Assembly (NCBI GenBank): GCA_945876755.1
Contig: CAMCPM010000006.1
Span: 54,668 to 118,667, forward strand
Length of the DNA: 64,000 nt
DNA from: an uncultured Clostridia bacterium
GTDB taxonomy: Bacteria; Bacillota; Clostridia; Oscillospirales; Ruminococcaceae
Direction: 5' to 3'
Below, piece by piece: positions 1 to 11,248 of this stretch. The notes beneath the pieces are model-generated. The model was given only the letters and a program-made list of their open reading frames with translations, did no database searches and was not told the DNA's origin. How positions within the stretch are numbered: position 1 is the first letter of the stretch; every line of letters starts with the position of its first letter. Position numbers and translations under genes: made by a program.

Positions 1-2781
<2,781 letters not shown>

Positions 2782-2830
2782 TAATAAAACTTCCTTTCAA
2801 AGCGCCCCTAAGAGCGTATACAAATAAAAA

Positions 2831-3574
2831 TCAGTCCTCGTTGTCCTCTTCGGGCATATCCCAGTTGTGGTAAACGTTCTGAACATCGTCGTTGTCCTCA
2901 AGGTGTTCAAGAAGCAGGTTCATCTTCTTGATGGACTCTTCGTCGGTAAGCTCGGTATATGTTGACGGAATCATTTCAATGTCCGCAGAAACAAGCTTGT
3001 AACCCTTTTCGGTAAGACCATCTCTTACAGCCGCAAAATCGGCAGGCTCAGTCTCGATCTCGATAACGCCGTCCTCCATTGAAAAGTCGGAAGCGCCAAG
3101 GTCGAAAACATCGTCCATTACCTTGTCCTCGTCAAGACCTTCACCCTCGGCAACGATAATGCCCTTGCTTGAGAACATGAACGATACACAGCCGGTCGTA
3201 CCGAGATTTCCGCCGAACTTGTCAAAATAGTGACGGATATCACCTGCGGTGCGGTTCTTGTTGTCGGTAAGAGTCTCAACGATTACAGCAACGCCGTTAG
3301 GACCGTAGCCCTCGTAAACGTTAGCCTCATAATTTGTTTTGTCACCGCCGCCTGCCGCCTTTTTGATAACACGGTCGATATTGTCGTTAGGCACGTTGTT
3401 TGCCTTAGCCTTGGCAATAAGGTCACGAAGCTTAGCATTGTTGTTGGGGTCGCCGCCGCCCTCTTTAACGCAGACTGTGATCTCACGTCCGATCTTGGTA
3501 AAGATCTTAGCTCTTGCGCCGTCGGTAGCTTCCTTTTTTCTCTTGATATTATTCCACTTGGAATGTCCTGACAT
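2831..3574 (-). CDS. YebC/PmpR-family protein
   Basis: The 247-residue protein opens with MSGHSKWNNIKRKKEATDGARAKIFTKIGREI, the signature of the YebC/PmpR/TACO1 family. Members have been described as transcription regulators and, more recently, as ribosome-associated factors that help translation of difficult peptides; the sequence cannot separate these roles. Length is normal and the acidic C-terminus (NWDMPEEDNED) is typical. An AAGGAG ribosome site precedes the ATG. It sits between the MBL hydrolase gene and alaS in a leftward run of translation-related genes. Confidence 0.95.
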   Translation of the reverse strand: MSGHSKWNNIKRKKEATDGARAKIFTKIGREITVCVKEGGGDPNNNAKLRDLIAKAKANNVPNDNIDRVIKKAAGGGDKTNYEANVYEGYGPNGVAVIVETLTDNKNRTAGDIRHYFDKFGGNLGTTGCVSFMFSSKGIIVAEGEGLDEDKVMDDVFDLGASDFSMEDGVIEIETEPADFAAVRDGLTEKGYKLVSADIEMIPSTYTELTDEESIKKMNLLLEHLEDNDDVQNVYHNWDMPEEDNED

Positions 3575-3641
3575 AAAAATTTCTCTCCTTAATATATAGT
3601 ATTAATTAACATTATATAAACAGCCATTCGCTGCAAAAAAC

Positions 3642-4301
3642 TTATCTGATAAACATTCTGCGGTACTCTTTCGTACCCGATTCGATAGACTTTCCGTGTC
3701 CGAAAAATATTCTTTCCGGAGAAAGACTCTTTATTTTTTCAAGTGACGTCCTCGCCGCTTTCGGACTTTCACACATTACGGGAAAAGACGGCTGCATAAA
3801 GTTCATAGCCGCATCGCCGATATAAAAATCTCCGCCGCACAGAAATCCGAAAGAACCTCTTGTATGTCCGTCAAGCTGTACAGCCTTGCAGTCAATTCCC
3901 AGATTTGTGCCGATATCCATACCGTCTTCCAGAAAAATACTTACATTAAAAGGCTCGGCTTTTTCGCTCATAAGCTTTTTTGAAACCGCCGAAACCGCCC
4001 TGCCGACAGCGCCTATCGAATAAATCTTATGTATAAGATTATTTTCCGAAAGCTTCATATCATAAGCGCACATAGCAATATCCGCGCCGTAAAGCTTTGA
4101 AAAATACGCCGCATTTCCGATATGGTCATTGTGACCGTGCGTAAGAGCGATAAGCTTAATGTTGTAGTTCTGAAGCCACGTTTCGATCTCATCACGATAA
4201 TCCGGAGTACCCGTATCTATCAGAATATCCCCTGCTTCGCCTCTTATAACATAGCAGTTATCCATTCCGCAGGTGATCATATTTACGCCGTTTAAATTCA
4301 T
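3642..4301 (-). CDS. MBL-fold metallo-hydrolase
   Basis: A 219-residue metallo-beta-lactamase-fold hydrolase, probably cytosolic. The metal-binding motif is ALTHGHNDHIGN, close to the canonical HxHxDH. Further ligands are plausible in LDGHTRGSFGF, in YIGDAAM, and in FFGHGKSIESG near the C-terminus. The family includes glyoxalase II-like and thioester hydrolases; the substrate cannot be read from the sequence. The ATG at 4301 follows an AGAGGTG ribosome site. It is 21 bases downstream of the Mini-RNase III gene in the same operon. Confidence 0.88.
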   Translation of the reverse strand: MNLNGVNMITCGMDNCYVIRGEAGDILIDTGTPDYRDEIETWLQNYNIKLIALTHGHNDHIGNAAYFSKLYGADIAMCAYDMKLSENNLIHKIYSIGAVGRAVSAVSKKLMSEKAEPFNVSIFLEDGMDIGTNLGIDCKAVQLDGHTRGSFGFLCGGDFYIGDAAMNFMQPSFPVMCESPKAARTSLEKIKSLSPERIFFGHGKSIESGTKEYRRMFIR

Positions 4302-4322
4302 GACCGAACACCTCTTAAAATA

Positions 4323-4718
4323 TCACAACTCAACATTATACCATATAATATCAAATAATTCAACTATTCTTTCAGAATTTCCCACAAGATGAAGATATCC
4401 GAACAGCGCTTCAAGAGCGGTAGCCCGTCTGTACTCCACAGGGTTTGAGCTTTTGGGAACGGTATTGCCCGTAGCATTCCGTCCACGCTTTAAAACCGCC
4501 TCTTCCTCCTCGGTAAGAAGCGGAGAAATAACGTCCACCGCTTTTGATTGATACGCCGCACGAACCCTTTCAACAGCCTCTGTGTGAAGCTTTTTTACGG
4601 GCATATTGGCAGTAAGCACAAGCCGTTCTCGGACAAGCTGTTCATAAACCGCGTCGCCCAGAAACGCAAGCGTAAGCGGACTGTACTGATTAGCGTCTTT
4701 TTTATCCAGTGTAAACAC
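4323..4718 (-). CDS. mrnC: Mini-ribonuclease III
   Basis: A 131-residue RNase III-type catalytic domain without a double-stranded-RNA-binding domain. This is the Firmicutes enzyme that matures 23S rRNA ends. LAFLGDAVYEQLVRERL carries the conserved catalytic acidic residues, and EYRRATALEALFGYLHL is the second signature helix. The frame opens with GTG at 4718, but the last G of the strong AAGGAG site is also the first base of that GTG. An in-frame CTG at 4709 lies exactly 8 bases downstream of the site and may be the true start. It is 21 bases downstream of obg. Confidence 0.93.
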   Translation of the reverse strand: MFTLDKKDANQYSPLTLAFLGDAVYEQLVRERLVLTANMPVKKLHTEAVERVRAAYQSKAVDVISPLLTEEEEAVLKRGRNATGNTVPKSSNPVEYRRATALEALFGYLHLVGNSERIVELFDIIWYNVEL

Positions 4719-4739
4719 TCCTTGTCAGAACAATAAATG

Positions 4740-6020
4740 TTAAAATACAAAATCAAACTCAAAGCCGAAGATATTGACCGTGTCACCCTCGTCAATACCC
4801 ATCTGCTCCAGCCTTTCGATAACGCCGCTGTTGCGCAGCACTCGCTGGAAATACTGAAGCGAGGAATAGTCCTCCATATCCACGGTACGCATAATATTTT
4901 CCAGCCACGGCGCTTCAACATAGTAAACGCCGTCATCGCCTTTGGTAATCTCAAACTTCTCTCCCATGCCTGCTTTCTCGTCAAGTTCTTTCTGAGTAAG
5001 CGGCTCAGCTTCGTACTCCTTGATTGGAGGAAGCTTGTCAAGCTCTGCGGAAATGGCATTCACAAGCTGTTTTGTACCCTGTGTTGTAGCCGCCGATATC
5101 TCATAAAATTCCAATCCAAGTTCTGTAATATATTTCCTGAAATTCTCAATTTGTTCGGGAGAAGCCATATCGCACTTGTTCGCCGCAACTATCTGCGGAC
5201 GCTCTGCAAGCTCCTCGCTGAAATTTTTCAGCTCACGGTTGATTATCTCAAAATCCTCGGCAGGGTCTCTTCCCTCTATCCCCGAAACGTCAACAACGTG
5301 AACGATAAGACGGCATCTTTCAACGTGGCGGAGGAACTCGTGTCCAAGTCCGACGCCGTCGCTTGCACCCTCGATAAGTCCGGGAATATCCGCCATTACA
5401 AAGGATTTTCCCTCGCCCATCTGCACAACACCCAGAACGGGAGTCAGCGTGGTGAAATGGTAATTTGCTATCTTAGGCTTTGCGGCGGAAACCACGGAAA
5501 TAAGCGTGGATTTTCCCACATTTGGGAAGCCGACCAGACCTACGTCCGCAAGGAGTTTAAGCTCAAGAGTGACCTCATATTCCTCGCCGAGAAAGCCGGG
5601 CTTTGCAAATTTGGGTATCTGCCTTGTTGGAGTAGCAAAACGTGCATTTCCCTTGCCGCCTCTGCCGCCCTTGGCAAGGATTTTCGGCTCGTCGCTTGAC
5701 ATATCCGCCATAATTCTGCCTGTTTCGGCATCACGAACTAATGTTCCACGTGGAACACGGATAATCAGGTCGGGAGCGTTTTTGCCTGTACGGTTGCCCG
5801 AAGAACCGTTATCGCCTCGCTGTGCAACGTATTTTCTTTTATATCTGAAATCTTCAAGGGTAGAGAAGTTGTCGTCCACGACAAAAACGATATCGCCGCC
5901 CTTGCCGCCGTCGCCGCCGTCGGGACCGCCCGAAGCAACGTATTTTTCACGGTGAAAGGAAACGGCTCCGTCGCCGCCGTCGCCTGCTTTTATTTTAATT
6001 TTCGCCTTATCAACAAACAT
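4740..6020 (-). CDS. obg: GTPase Obg (ribosome assembly)
   Basis: A 426-residue Obg/CgtA GTPase involved in 50S ribosome assembly and stress control. It has the glycine-rich Obg fold at 1-160 (MFVDKAKIKIKAGDGGDGAV), then a G domain with P-loop GFPNVGKST, switch FTTLTPVLG, DIPGL and NKCD. The C-terminal OCT domain includes FEITKGDDGVYYVEAPW. The frame is open upstream to 6134, but MFVDKAKIKI is the conserved family start, so 6020 is chosen. The only good ribosome site (AAAGGAG, about 6053-6058) is 32 bases away with an 8-bp hairpin in between; see findings. It is the first gene of the operon. Confidence 0.96.
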   Translation of the reverse strand: MFVDKAKIKIKAGDGGDGAVSFHREKYVASGGPDGGDGGKGGDIVFVVDDNFSTLEDFRYKRKYVAQRGDNGSSGNRTGKNAPDLIIRVPRGTLVRDAETGRIMADMSSDEPKILAKGGRGGKGNARFATPTRQIPKFAKPGFLGEEYEVTLELKLLADVGLVGFPNVGKSTLISVVSAAKPKIANYHFTTLTPVLGVVQMGEGKSFVMADIPGLIEGASDGVGLGHEFLRHVERCRLIVHVVDVSGIEGRDPAEDFEIINRELKNFSEELAERPQIVAANKCDMASPEQIENFRKYITELGLEFYEISAATTQGTKQLVNAISAELDKLPPIKEYEAEPLTQKELDEKAGMGEKFEITKGDDGVYYVEAPWLENIMRTVDMEDYSSLQYFQRVLRNSGVIERLEQMGIDEGDTVNIFGFEFDFVF

Positions 6021-6029
6021 AGCTATAAC

Positions 6030-6050
6030 CGTTTTCCCGACAGGAAAACG
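6030..6050 (-). promoter_or_regulatory. Hairpin between the obg ribosome site and start codon
   Basis: On the obg mRNA an 8-bp perfect stem (CGTTTTCC with GGAAAACG, loop TGTCG) occupies 6050 down to 6030. The linear distance from GGAG to ATG is 32 bases, and with the 21-base hairpin folded out it is 11. The stem may therefore bring the ribosome site into working range. Confidence 0.6.
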
Positions 6051-6157
6051 AACTCCTTTCCGTATGTTTAAAACAAAACCGCCGGTCCGAAAGCCTTTAT
6101 TTTTCAGACCTTGCTTTTTCCGAAAGAATCGCATTAAATCAATTAATAATCCATAAT

Positions 6158-6186
6158 ATTATACCACAAAAAAAGCCGGACTGCAA
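6158..6186 (-). promoter_or_regulatory. Probable promoter of the obg operon
   Basis: Leftward -35 TTGCAG (6186-6181) and -10 TATAAT (6163-6158), separated by exactly 17 bases. It lies about 140 bases upstream of the obg start, with no other gene in between. Confidence 0.65.
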
Positions 6187-6246
6187 TATATAATCATAAA
6201 AAAACGTCTTTTTATTAATTTTGTGCAAAAGTGACCTCTATACAGA

Positions 6247-6272
6247 AAGTTTGAAAATCAATTTTCAAACTT
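6247..6272. repeat. Perfect 12-bp inverted repeat between the obg and tex promoters
   Basis: Arms AAGTTTGAAAAT and ATTTTCAAACTT flank a 2-base centre. The repeat lies in the roughly 450-base divergent intergenic region (6021-6469), between the obg and tex promoters. There is no T-tract, so it is more likely a protein-binding palindrome or cruciform than a terminator. The rest of the region is very AT-rich and holds no gene; a second, looser inverted pair (AAATTTGC/GCAAATTT) lies at about 6314-6346. Confidence 0.55.
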
Positions 6273-6381
6273 GTAATAATTCCAAATCTAAAAGTTGACA
6301 AAAAATCAAACAAAAATTTGCGTATATGGTTTTTGTGCAAATTTTTTGTCTATACTTTGTTTTTGAATTAGTATTAATCCC

Positions 6382-6440
6382 TTGCCAAATTTCCATAAAT
6401 ATGATATAATGGTAAAGCTGTTTCACGACTGAAACAGCAC
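6382..6440 (+). promoter_or_regulatory. tex promoter with 5' mRNA stem-loop
   Basis: -35 TTGCCA (6382-6387) and -10 TATAAT (6405-6410) with 17 bases between. A stem-loop GCTGTTTC/GAAACAGC (6418-6439) begins about where the transcript should start. It could stabilise the mRNA 5' end. No riboswitch class was recognised. Confidence 0.65.
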
Positions 6441-6469
6441 GGTATTTTTACCCGGAAAGGAAGATTTTT

Positions 6470-8644
6470 TTGAACATTAACGAAACGCTTGCCAAAGAAT
6501 TCAAGCTCCGTCAGGAGCAGATAGACAACACGGTAGCACTTATCGACGACGGCAAAACTATCCCGTTTATCGCACGTTACCGCAAGGAGCTGACAGGCTC
6601 GCTGGACGACCAGCTGCTCCGTGAGATCTTTGACAGGCTCACATATCTGCGCAATCTGGAAAAACGCAAGGAAGAGATCACCGCCGCCATTACCGAGCAG
6701 GAAAAGATGACCGATGAGATAGCTGCCGCAATCGAAAAGGCGGTCACTCTCGTTGAGGTGGAGGACATTTACCGTCCCTTCAAGCCCAAGCGCAAGACGA
6801 GAGGCTCTGTTGCCCGTGAGCGCGGTCTTGAACCTCTTGCGGAATTTATTCTTGCGCAGGACAAGTCCGCAGACCCCGACTCCGAGGCGGAAAAGTACAT
6901 TGACGAGGAAAAGGGCGTACCCGACGCTGCTGCCGCTTTGCAGGGCGCTATGGACATTATTGCCGAGGATATTTCCGACGACGCGGAGCTTCGCAAAAAG
7001 CTTCGTGCGATGATTACCAAGAACGGTATGCTTAACTCAAAGGCCGCCGACCCCGAGGAAGAAACAGTATACAAAAACTACTACGATTTCTCCGAGCCTG
7101 TTTTCAGAGTGGCGGGACATCGCGTTCTTGCCATTGACCGGGGCGAACGCGAGGACAAGCTTAAAGTTTCCATAGTTATTCCCGAGGGCAGCGGAGAAAA
7201 TCTTACTTCCGAGAAGTATGTGAAGAACTCCTCCCCCTGCGGAGAGCTTGTTAAGGCTGCTGCTGAGGACAGCTTCAAGCGGCTGATTTTTCCGTCTGTT
7301 GAGCGTGAAATTCGTGCTGACCTTACCGAAAAAGCGTGTGAAGCGGCTATCAAGGTGTTTGCTTCAAATCTCCGTCAGCTTCTTATGCAGCCGCCCGTTA
7401 AGGGAAACGTTGCTCTCGGTCTTGACCCCGGTTACAGAACGGGCTGCAAGCTTGCAGTGGTTGACGCTACCGGAAAGGTACTTGATACGGGTGTTGCGTA
7501 CATCACTACCGGCGAACAGCGTAAAATTGAGCAGGGCAAGGTACTGGTGAAAAATCTTATCCAGAAGCACGGCGTTTCTATAATCGCTATCGGAAACGGT
7601 ACTGCTTCCCGTGAGTCGGAGGCGTTTGTTGCCGACCTTATCAAGGAAATCCCCCAAAAGGTTTCATACATGGTGGTTTCGGAAGCAGGCGCTTCGGTTT
7701 ACTCCGCTTCAAAGCTGGCGGCGGCTGAATTTCCCGAATATGACGTTTCTCTCAGAAGTGCGGTATCCATCGCACGCCGCTTGCAGGACCCTCTTGCGGA
7801 GCTTGTTAAGATCGACCCGAAAGCTATCGGCGTCGGTCAGTATCAGCACGATATGCCAAAGGCTCGCATGGATGAGGCTCTGACGGGTGTTGTGGAGGAC
7901 TGCGTTAACAGCGTTGGCGTTGACCTGAACACTGCTTCACACTCACTGCTTTCCTACATTTCCGGAATAAGTGCAGCAGTTGCAAAAAATATTGTTGCAT
8001 ACCGTGAGGAAAACGGTTCCTTTACCGACAGAAAGCAGCTTCTCAAGGTCGCAAAGCTTGGTCCAAAGGCATTTGAGCAATGCGCAGGCTTCCTGCGTGT
8101 TCAGGGAGGAAAAAATCCGCTGGACAACACTGCTGTTCACCCCGAAAGCTATGAAGCGGCACAGAAAATCATTGACGAATGCGGCTTCTCCATTGCTGAC
8201 CTGAAGGGCAGCAAGCTTGCCGAGATACCCGAGACTGCCGAAAAAATCGGAGTTTCCAAAATTGCCGAGACCGCAGGAATAGGCGTACCTACCGTAAAGG
8301 ACATTCTCAAGGAGCTTGCAAAGCCGGGACGTGACCCCCGTGACGAGCTGCCTCCTCCACTGCTCCGCAGCGGCGATGTTATGGAACTGAAAGACCTGAA
8401 GCCCGGCATGGAGCTGATGGGTACTGTCCGCAATGTTATCGACTTCGGCTGCTTTGTTGATATCGGCGTTCACGAGGACGGTCTTGTTCACATTTCACAG
8501 ATTTGCGACAGGTACATCAAACACCCTCTTGAAGCTGTCAAGGTGGGCGATGTTGTCAAGGTAAGGGTAATGGACGTTGACGTTAAGCGCAAGAGAATTT
8601 CACTTACCATGAAGCTGAACGATAAAAATAATTCTGCGAAATAA
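6470..8644 (+). CDS. tex: Tex-family RNA-binding protein (S1 domain)
   Basis: A 724-residue Tex/YhgF-type protein thought to act in transcription or RNA surveillance. Order: helical Tex N-domain (LAKEFKLRQEQIDNTVALID), RNase H-like YqgF domain (ALGLDPGYRTGCKLAVVD), two helix-hairpin-helix regions (NTASHSLLSYISGISAAVAKNIV, then LLKVAKLGPKAFEQCAGFLRV), and a C-terminal S1 domain (ELMGTVRNVIDFGCFVDIGVHEDGLVHIS). The start is a TTG at 6470 preceded by GGAAAGGAAG; no ATG fits the family N-terminus. It is monocistronic, followed by a strong terminator. Confidence 0.96.
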   Translation: MNINETLAKEFKLRQEQIDNTVALIDDGKTIPFIARYRKELTGSLDDQLLREIFDRLTYLRNLEKRKEEITAAITEQEKMTDEIAAAIEKAVTLVEVEDIYRPFKPKRKTRGSVARERGLEPLAEFILAQDKSADPDSEAEKYIDEEKGVPDAAAALQGAMDIIAEDISDDAELRKKLRAMITKNGMLNSKAADPEEETVYKNYYDFSEPVFRVAGHRVLAIDRGEREDKLKVSIVIPEGSGENLTSEKYVKNSSPCGELVKAAAEDSFKRLIFPSVEREIRADLTEKACEAAIKVFASNLRQLLMQPPVKGNVALGLDPGYRTGCKLAVVDATGKVLDTGVAYITTGEQRKIEQGKVLVKNLIQKHGVSIIAIGNGTASRESEAFVADLIKEIPQKVSYMVVSEAGASVYSASKLAAAEFPEYDVSLRSAVSIARRLQDPLAELVKIDPKAIGVGQYQHDMPKARMDEALTGVVEDCVNSVGVDLNTASHSLLSYISGISAAVAKNIVAYREENGSFTDRKQLLKVAKLGPKAFEQCAGFLRVQGGKNPLDNTAVHPESYEAAQKIIDECGFSIADLKGSKLAEIPETAEKIGVSKIAETAGIGVPTVKDILKELAKPGRDPRDELPPPLLRSGDVMELKDLKPGMELMGTVRNVIDFGCFVDIGVHEDGLVHISQICDRYIKHPLEAVKVGDVVKVRVMDVDVKRKRISLTMKLNDKNNSAK

Positions 8645-8652
8645 TTAATTTA

Positions 8653-8713
8653 AAACGCTGTAAATGCTCCGATTTTGTAAAAAATGACGGACTGCATTTA
8701 CAGCGTTTTTTTG
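8653..8713 (+). terminator. Rho-independent terminator of tex
   Basis: Long stem AAACGCTGTAAATGC paired with GCATTTACAGCGTTT, followed by a T-run, directly after the tex stop codon. Confidence 0.85.
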
Positions 8714-8818
8714 CGCATTTTTATTTTAGTGCATTTTAACCGTATTATTGAGTAGGTTAATGGCAAATATTATTTATAGTCAATAAATTTGAACAAAATA
8801 TTTCCTTTCAATCCAAAT

Positions 8819-8847
8819 TTGCGAAACCTGCATTTACGGCGTATAAT
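8819..8847 (+). promoter_or_regulatory. Probable promoter of the ECF S-component gene
   Basis: -35 TTGCGA (8819-8824) and -10 TATAAT (8842-8847) with a 17-base spacer. A GGAGG ribosome site follows about 20 bases later. No riboswitch was recognised in the roughly 160-base leader region. Confidence 0.5.
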
Positions 8848-8876
8848 CAGTACATCAACCAAATGGAGGAATTAAT

Positions 8877-9698
8877 ATGAGTACCACTACAACATCTAAA
8901 AAACGTCAGGCTCTTTACAGAATTATCACCATAGGACTTATGGCTGCGCTGGCATATGTCGGAAATTATCTTCAGATAAAAATTCCCAACGGTATGCTTG
9001 TGACCCGTATACATCTGGGCAACTCCATGTGTCTGCTTGCAGGCTTGCTTTTCGGCGGTCTGAGCGGTGGTCTGGCTTCCGGTATCGGCGCTGCGCTTTA
9101 CGACCTTTTTGACCCCGTTTACATCGTTTCCGCACCCTACACATTTTTCTCGAAATTTGCAATGGGCTTTACCGCAGGCGTACTCAGACGCAAGGGCAAA
9201 AACGAAAAAACCAGTGTACTTATTGCTGCTATCTGCGGTCAGCTTGTATATATTGTCCTTTATCTTTTGAAATCGTACCTTACCATTATTATTCTCGGCG
9301 GCACAAGCGAAGCAGCATGGGCGGCTGTCGGAACAAATGCAATTACGTCCTCGATAAACGGCGTTCTTGCGGTAATTATTTCCGTACCTCTCTATTTTGC
9401 ACTGAGCAGAGCGCTTAAAAACACAACTATTTCTCCTCTTATCCATGGTGAAAAGTCCGAGAAAAATAATTGGTTCAATCCGCTTACAACAGGTCTTACG
9501 ATTTTTGCAATCGTCGTTACTGCTATATTCTCTATCAATCTTGCGGCTACAAACAAAATCAAAAAAGCCGAGGCTGAAAAGGAAGCTGAATATCAGCAGC
9601 AAATTGACGAACTCAACGACAAGCTTGAATATCTTTACGAGCAGATGGGCGTTGAGCTCCCTGTGACCGAAGAGGAAGTCCCCGAAGAGACAAAGTAA
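8877..9698 (+). CDS. ECF transporter S component with extra C-terminal helix and coiled coil
   Basis: A 273-residue membrane protein. Residues 12-185 form the usual six-helix substrate-binding S component of energy-coupling-factor vitamin transporters (IGLMAALAYVGNYLQIKI, RIHLGNSMCLLAGLLFGG, GIGAALYDLFDPVYIV). The vitamin is not readable. An additional hydrophobic helix (TGLTIFAIVVTAIFSINLA) is followed by a charged coiled coil (KAEAEKEAEYQQQIDELNDK) and an acidic tail, which is longer than typical S components. The ATG follows GGAGG. The gene stands alone, so it presumably uses ECF A/A'/T subunits encoded elsewhere. Confidence 0.85.
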   Translation: MSTTTTSKKRQALYRIITIGLMAALAYVGNYLQIKIPNGMLVTRIHLGNSMCLLAGLLFGGLSGGLASGIGAALYDLFDPVYIVSAPYTFFSKFAMGFTAGVLRRKGKNEKTSVLIAAICGQLVYIVLYLLKSYLTIIILGGTSEAAWAAVGTNAITSSINGVLAVIISVPLYFALSRALKNTTISPLIHGEKSEKNNWFNPLTTGLTIFAIVVTAIFSINLAATNKIKKAEAEKEAEYQQQIDELNDKLEYLYEQMGVELPVTEEEVPEETK

Positions 9699-9707
9699 AA
9701 AACGTTA

Positions 9708-9801
9708 CCGCCGCAGGTCTGTATAATAGGCTTGCGGCGGTTGTTATTTATATCTGATATGTAAAAAATGCAGATGAGATTTGTTCCCATCTGCATTTTT
9801 A
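9708..9801. terminator. Two hairpins between convergent genes
   Basis: CCGCCGCA/TGCGGCGG (9708-9740) follows the transporter gene. A second stem, AAAAATGCAGATG with CATCTGCATTTTT (about 9767-9801), is flanked by A- and T-runs and can terminate transcription from both sides. Confidence 0.75.
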
Positions 9802-9807
9802 TGTAAA

Positions 9808-11064
9808 TTAATAAAGCAATGTAAGCAGCTTTTTCTTTTCCGCTGCAAATTCGCTGTCGCTGATAACTCCATTATCAAGCATTGTTTTAAGCTTCTTGAC
9901 TGATGTTTCAAATTCTTCAAGAGTCATATTTTCCTTATGCGGAAGAATTTCAATCTCCTTTGCCGGTTCGGGCTTAGCTTCGGGTACGGGAGCAGGAGCA
10001 GGCTTAGGCTTGGACGGTTTTGCAGACTGAGGAGTAAGCTTCTTTGCGATCTCCTTTGAAGTGTCAAGCTCCTCAAAGCTGTTTGCAGCAGGCTTTTCTT
10101 CCTTGACTGTTTTGATCTCTTCGGGAACTGTATCGGGAATTGCAACTGCTTCAAGCTCATCAGGATTTTTCTGAATAGTTTCTTCCGGCATGGATTCGAT
10201 GACCTTCTCGTCAGGCTCATCGGAAACAGCTTCCATAAACGATTCGGGAGCAGCTTCGTTTGCGCGTATACCGAGGATATCGTCAAGTCCGAGAATATCT
10301 TCAACCGTTACCGAAGAATTATTAGCATCCGTATCGGGTGCAGGAGCAGGCTTTGGTGAAGCCTTTGGAGCAGACGCAGGAGCCGGTGCAGGCTTAGGTT
10401 CACGCTTCGGAGCAGGGGCAGGTGCAGGAGCAGGCCTTGGTTCAGCCTTCGGAGCAGGTGCAGGTGCAGGTTTCGGTTCAGCCTTCGGAGCAGGCGCAGG
10501 AGCCGGTGCAGGCTTCGGTTCAGCCTTCGGAGCAGGTGCAGGTTCAGCTGCATTGGTATGTTTAGTCTCCGGTTTGATCATATCCTTATAGCCGCTTGTC
10601 ATGCGCTCAAAATCATCGTCCTGAGCCCTTCTGCGTGCTTCAAGCTCTTTAAGCTTCTGAGCCTTTTCAAGCTCGTGCTGCTTTTCAAGCTTCTCATCAA
10701 ATTCAGCTTTAGCGTCGTTTATAACCTTTACAATTTCATCGTTATTGCTGAAGCAGGGAAGAATAATTCTTCTGCGGTTGATTACACCCTTTGCATTGTC
10801 GTCGCACTGAATGTAAATCGGATTCATTTTATTGTTATTGTTAATATATATCTTGGTGATCTCCTCAAGACCGCAGCTGAAACGGGTATAAACAGGGTCT
10901 TCCTCTTTAGTTCCGGTCTGGTCGCAGATATAAGCAATGCCGTAAATATGCTCGGCAGTAACTGTAATGTTTACATCCTGCGGCTTTGACAGCTTGGTCT
11001 CTCTGTAAACCGCTTCAAAATAAGCAAGCTTTTTCTCACTGTATATACTTGCCTGGTTATCCAT
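9808..11064 (-). CDS. SHOCT-domain protein with Pro-Ala-rich repeat linker
   Basis: A 418-residue cytosolic-looking protein with no signal peptide. The N-terminal about 120 residues form an unrecognised globular domain, followed by a charged helix (FDEKLEKQHELEKAQKLKEL). A linker of tandem APAPAPKAEPKP-like units follows, then an acidic stretch. The last about 35 residues (MTLEEFETSVKKLKTMLDNGVISDSEFAAEKKKLL) are a SHOCT domain, a short helical module often found at the end of bacterial membrane or oligomerising proteins. The frame can start at TTG 11070, but ATG 11064 is more natural. Function unknown. Confidence 0.75.
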   Translation of the reverse strand: MDNQASIYSEKKLAYFEAVYRETKLSKPQDVNITVTAEHIYGIAYICDQTGTKEEDPVYTRFSCGLEEITKIYINNNNKMNPIYIQCDDNAKGVINRRRIILPCFSNNDEIVKVINDAKAEFDEKLEKQHELEKAQKLKELEARRRAQDDDFERMTSGYKDMIKPETKHTNAAEPAPAPKAEPKPAPAPAPAPKAEPKPAPAPAPKAEPRPAPAPAPAPKREPKPAPAPASAPKASPKPAPAPDTDANNSSVTVEDILGLDDILGIRANEAAPESFMEAVSDEPDEKVIESMPEETIQKNPDELEAVAIPDTVPEEIKTVKEEKPAANSFEELDTSKEIAKKLTPQSAKPSKPKPAPAPVPEAKPEPAKEIEILPHKENMTLEEFETSVKKLKTMLDNGVISDSEFAAEKKKLLTLLY

Positions 11065-11214
11065 TGACAAACACCACTTTCGTATAATATTTCACTGTAA
11101 ATTATTATAACATATATTCTTAAAATAGTCAAACATTATTAATAGAGATGTACATAAAATTTTAATAAGATTTTTTGACGTTATGCACAACATTTGCTGT
11201 CAAACCATATAAAT

Positions 11215-11244
11215 ACGGCGGAACAGCACTGACTGTCCCACCGT
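11215..11244 (-). terminator. Terminator downstream of the Mrp ATPase gene
   Basis: On the minus strand, ACGGTGGGACAG pairs with CTGTTCCGCCGT (one mismatch pair) and is followed by an AT-rich tail, immediately after the stop at 11249. Confidence 0.65.
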
Positions 11245-11248
11245 TGTT

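Noticed and set aside
8714..8876. Vitamin riboswitch before the ECF S-component gene
   Set aside because: No conserved riboswitch core could be recognised in the short leader after the predicted promoter.
10190..10591. Rightward ORF with GAGAGAG-rich protein
   Set aside because: It is the shadow of the Pro-Ala repeat linker of the SHOCT protein read on the other strand.
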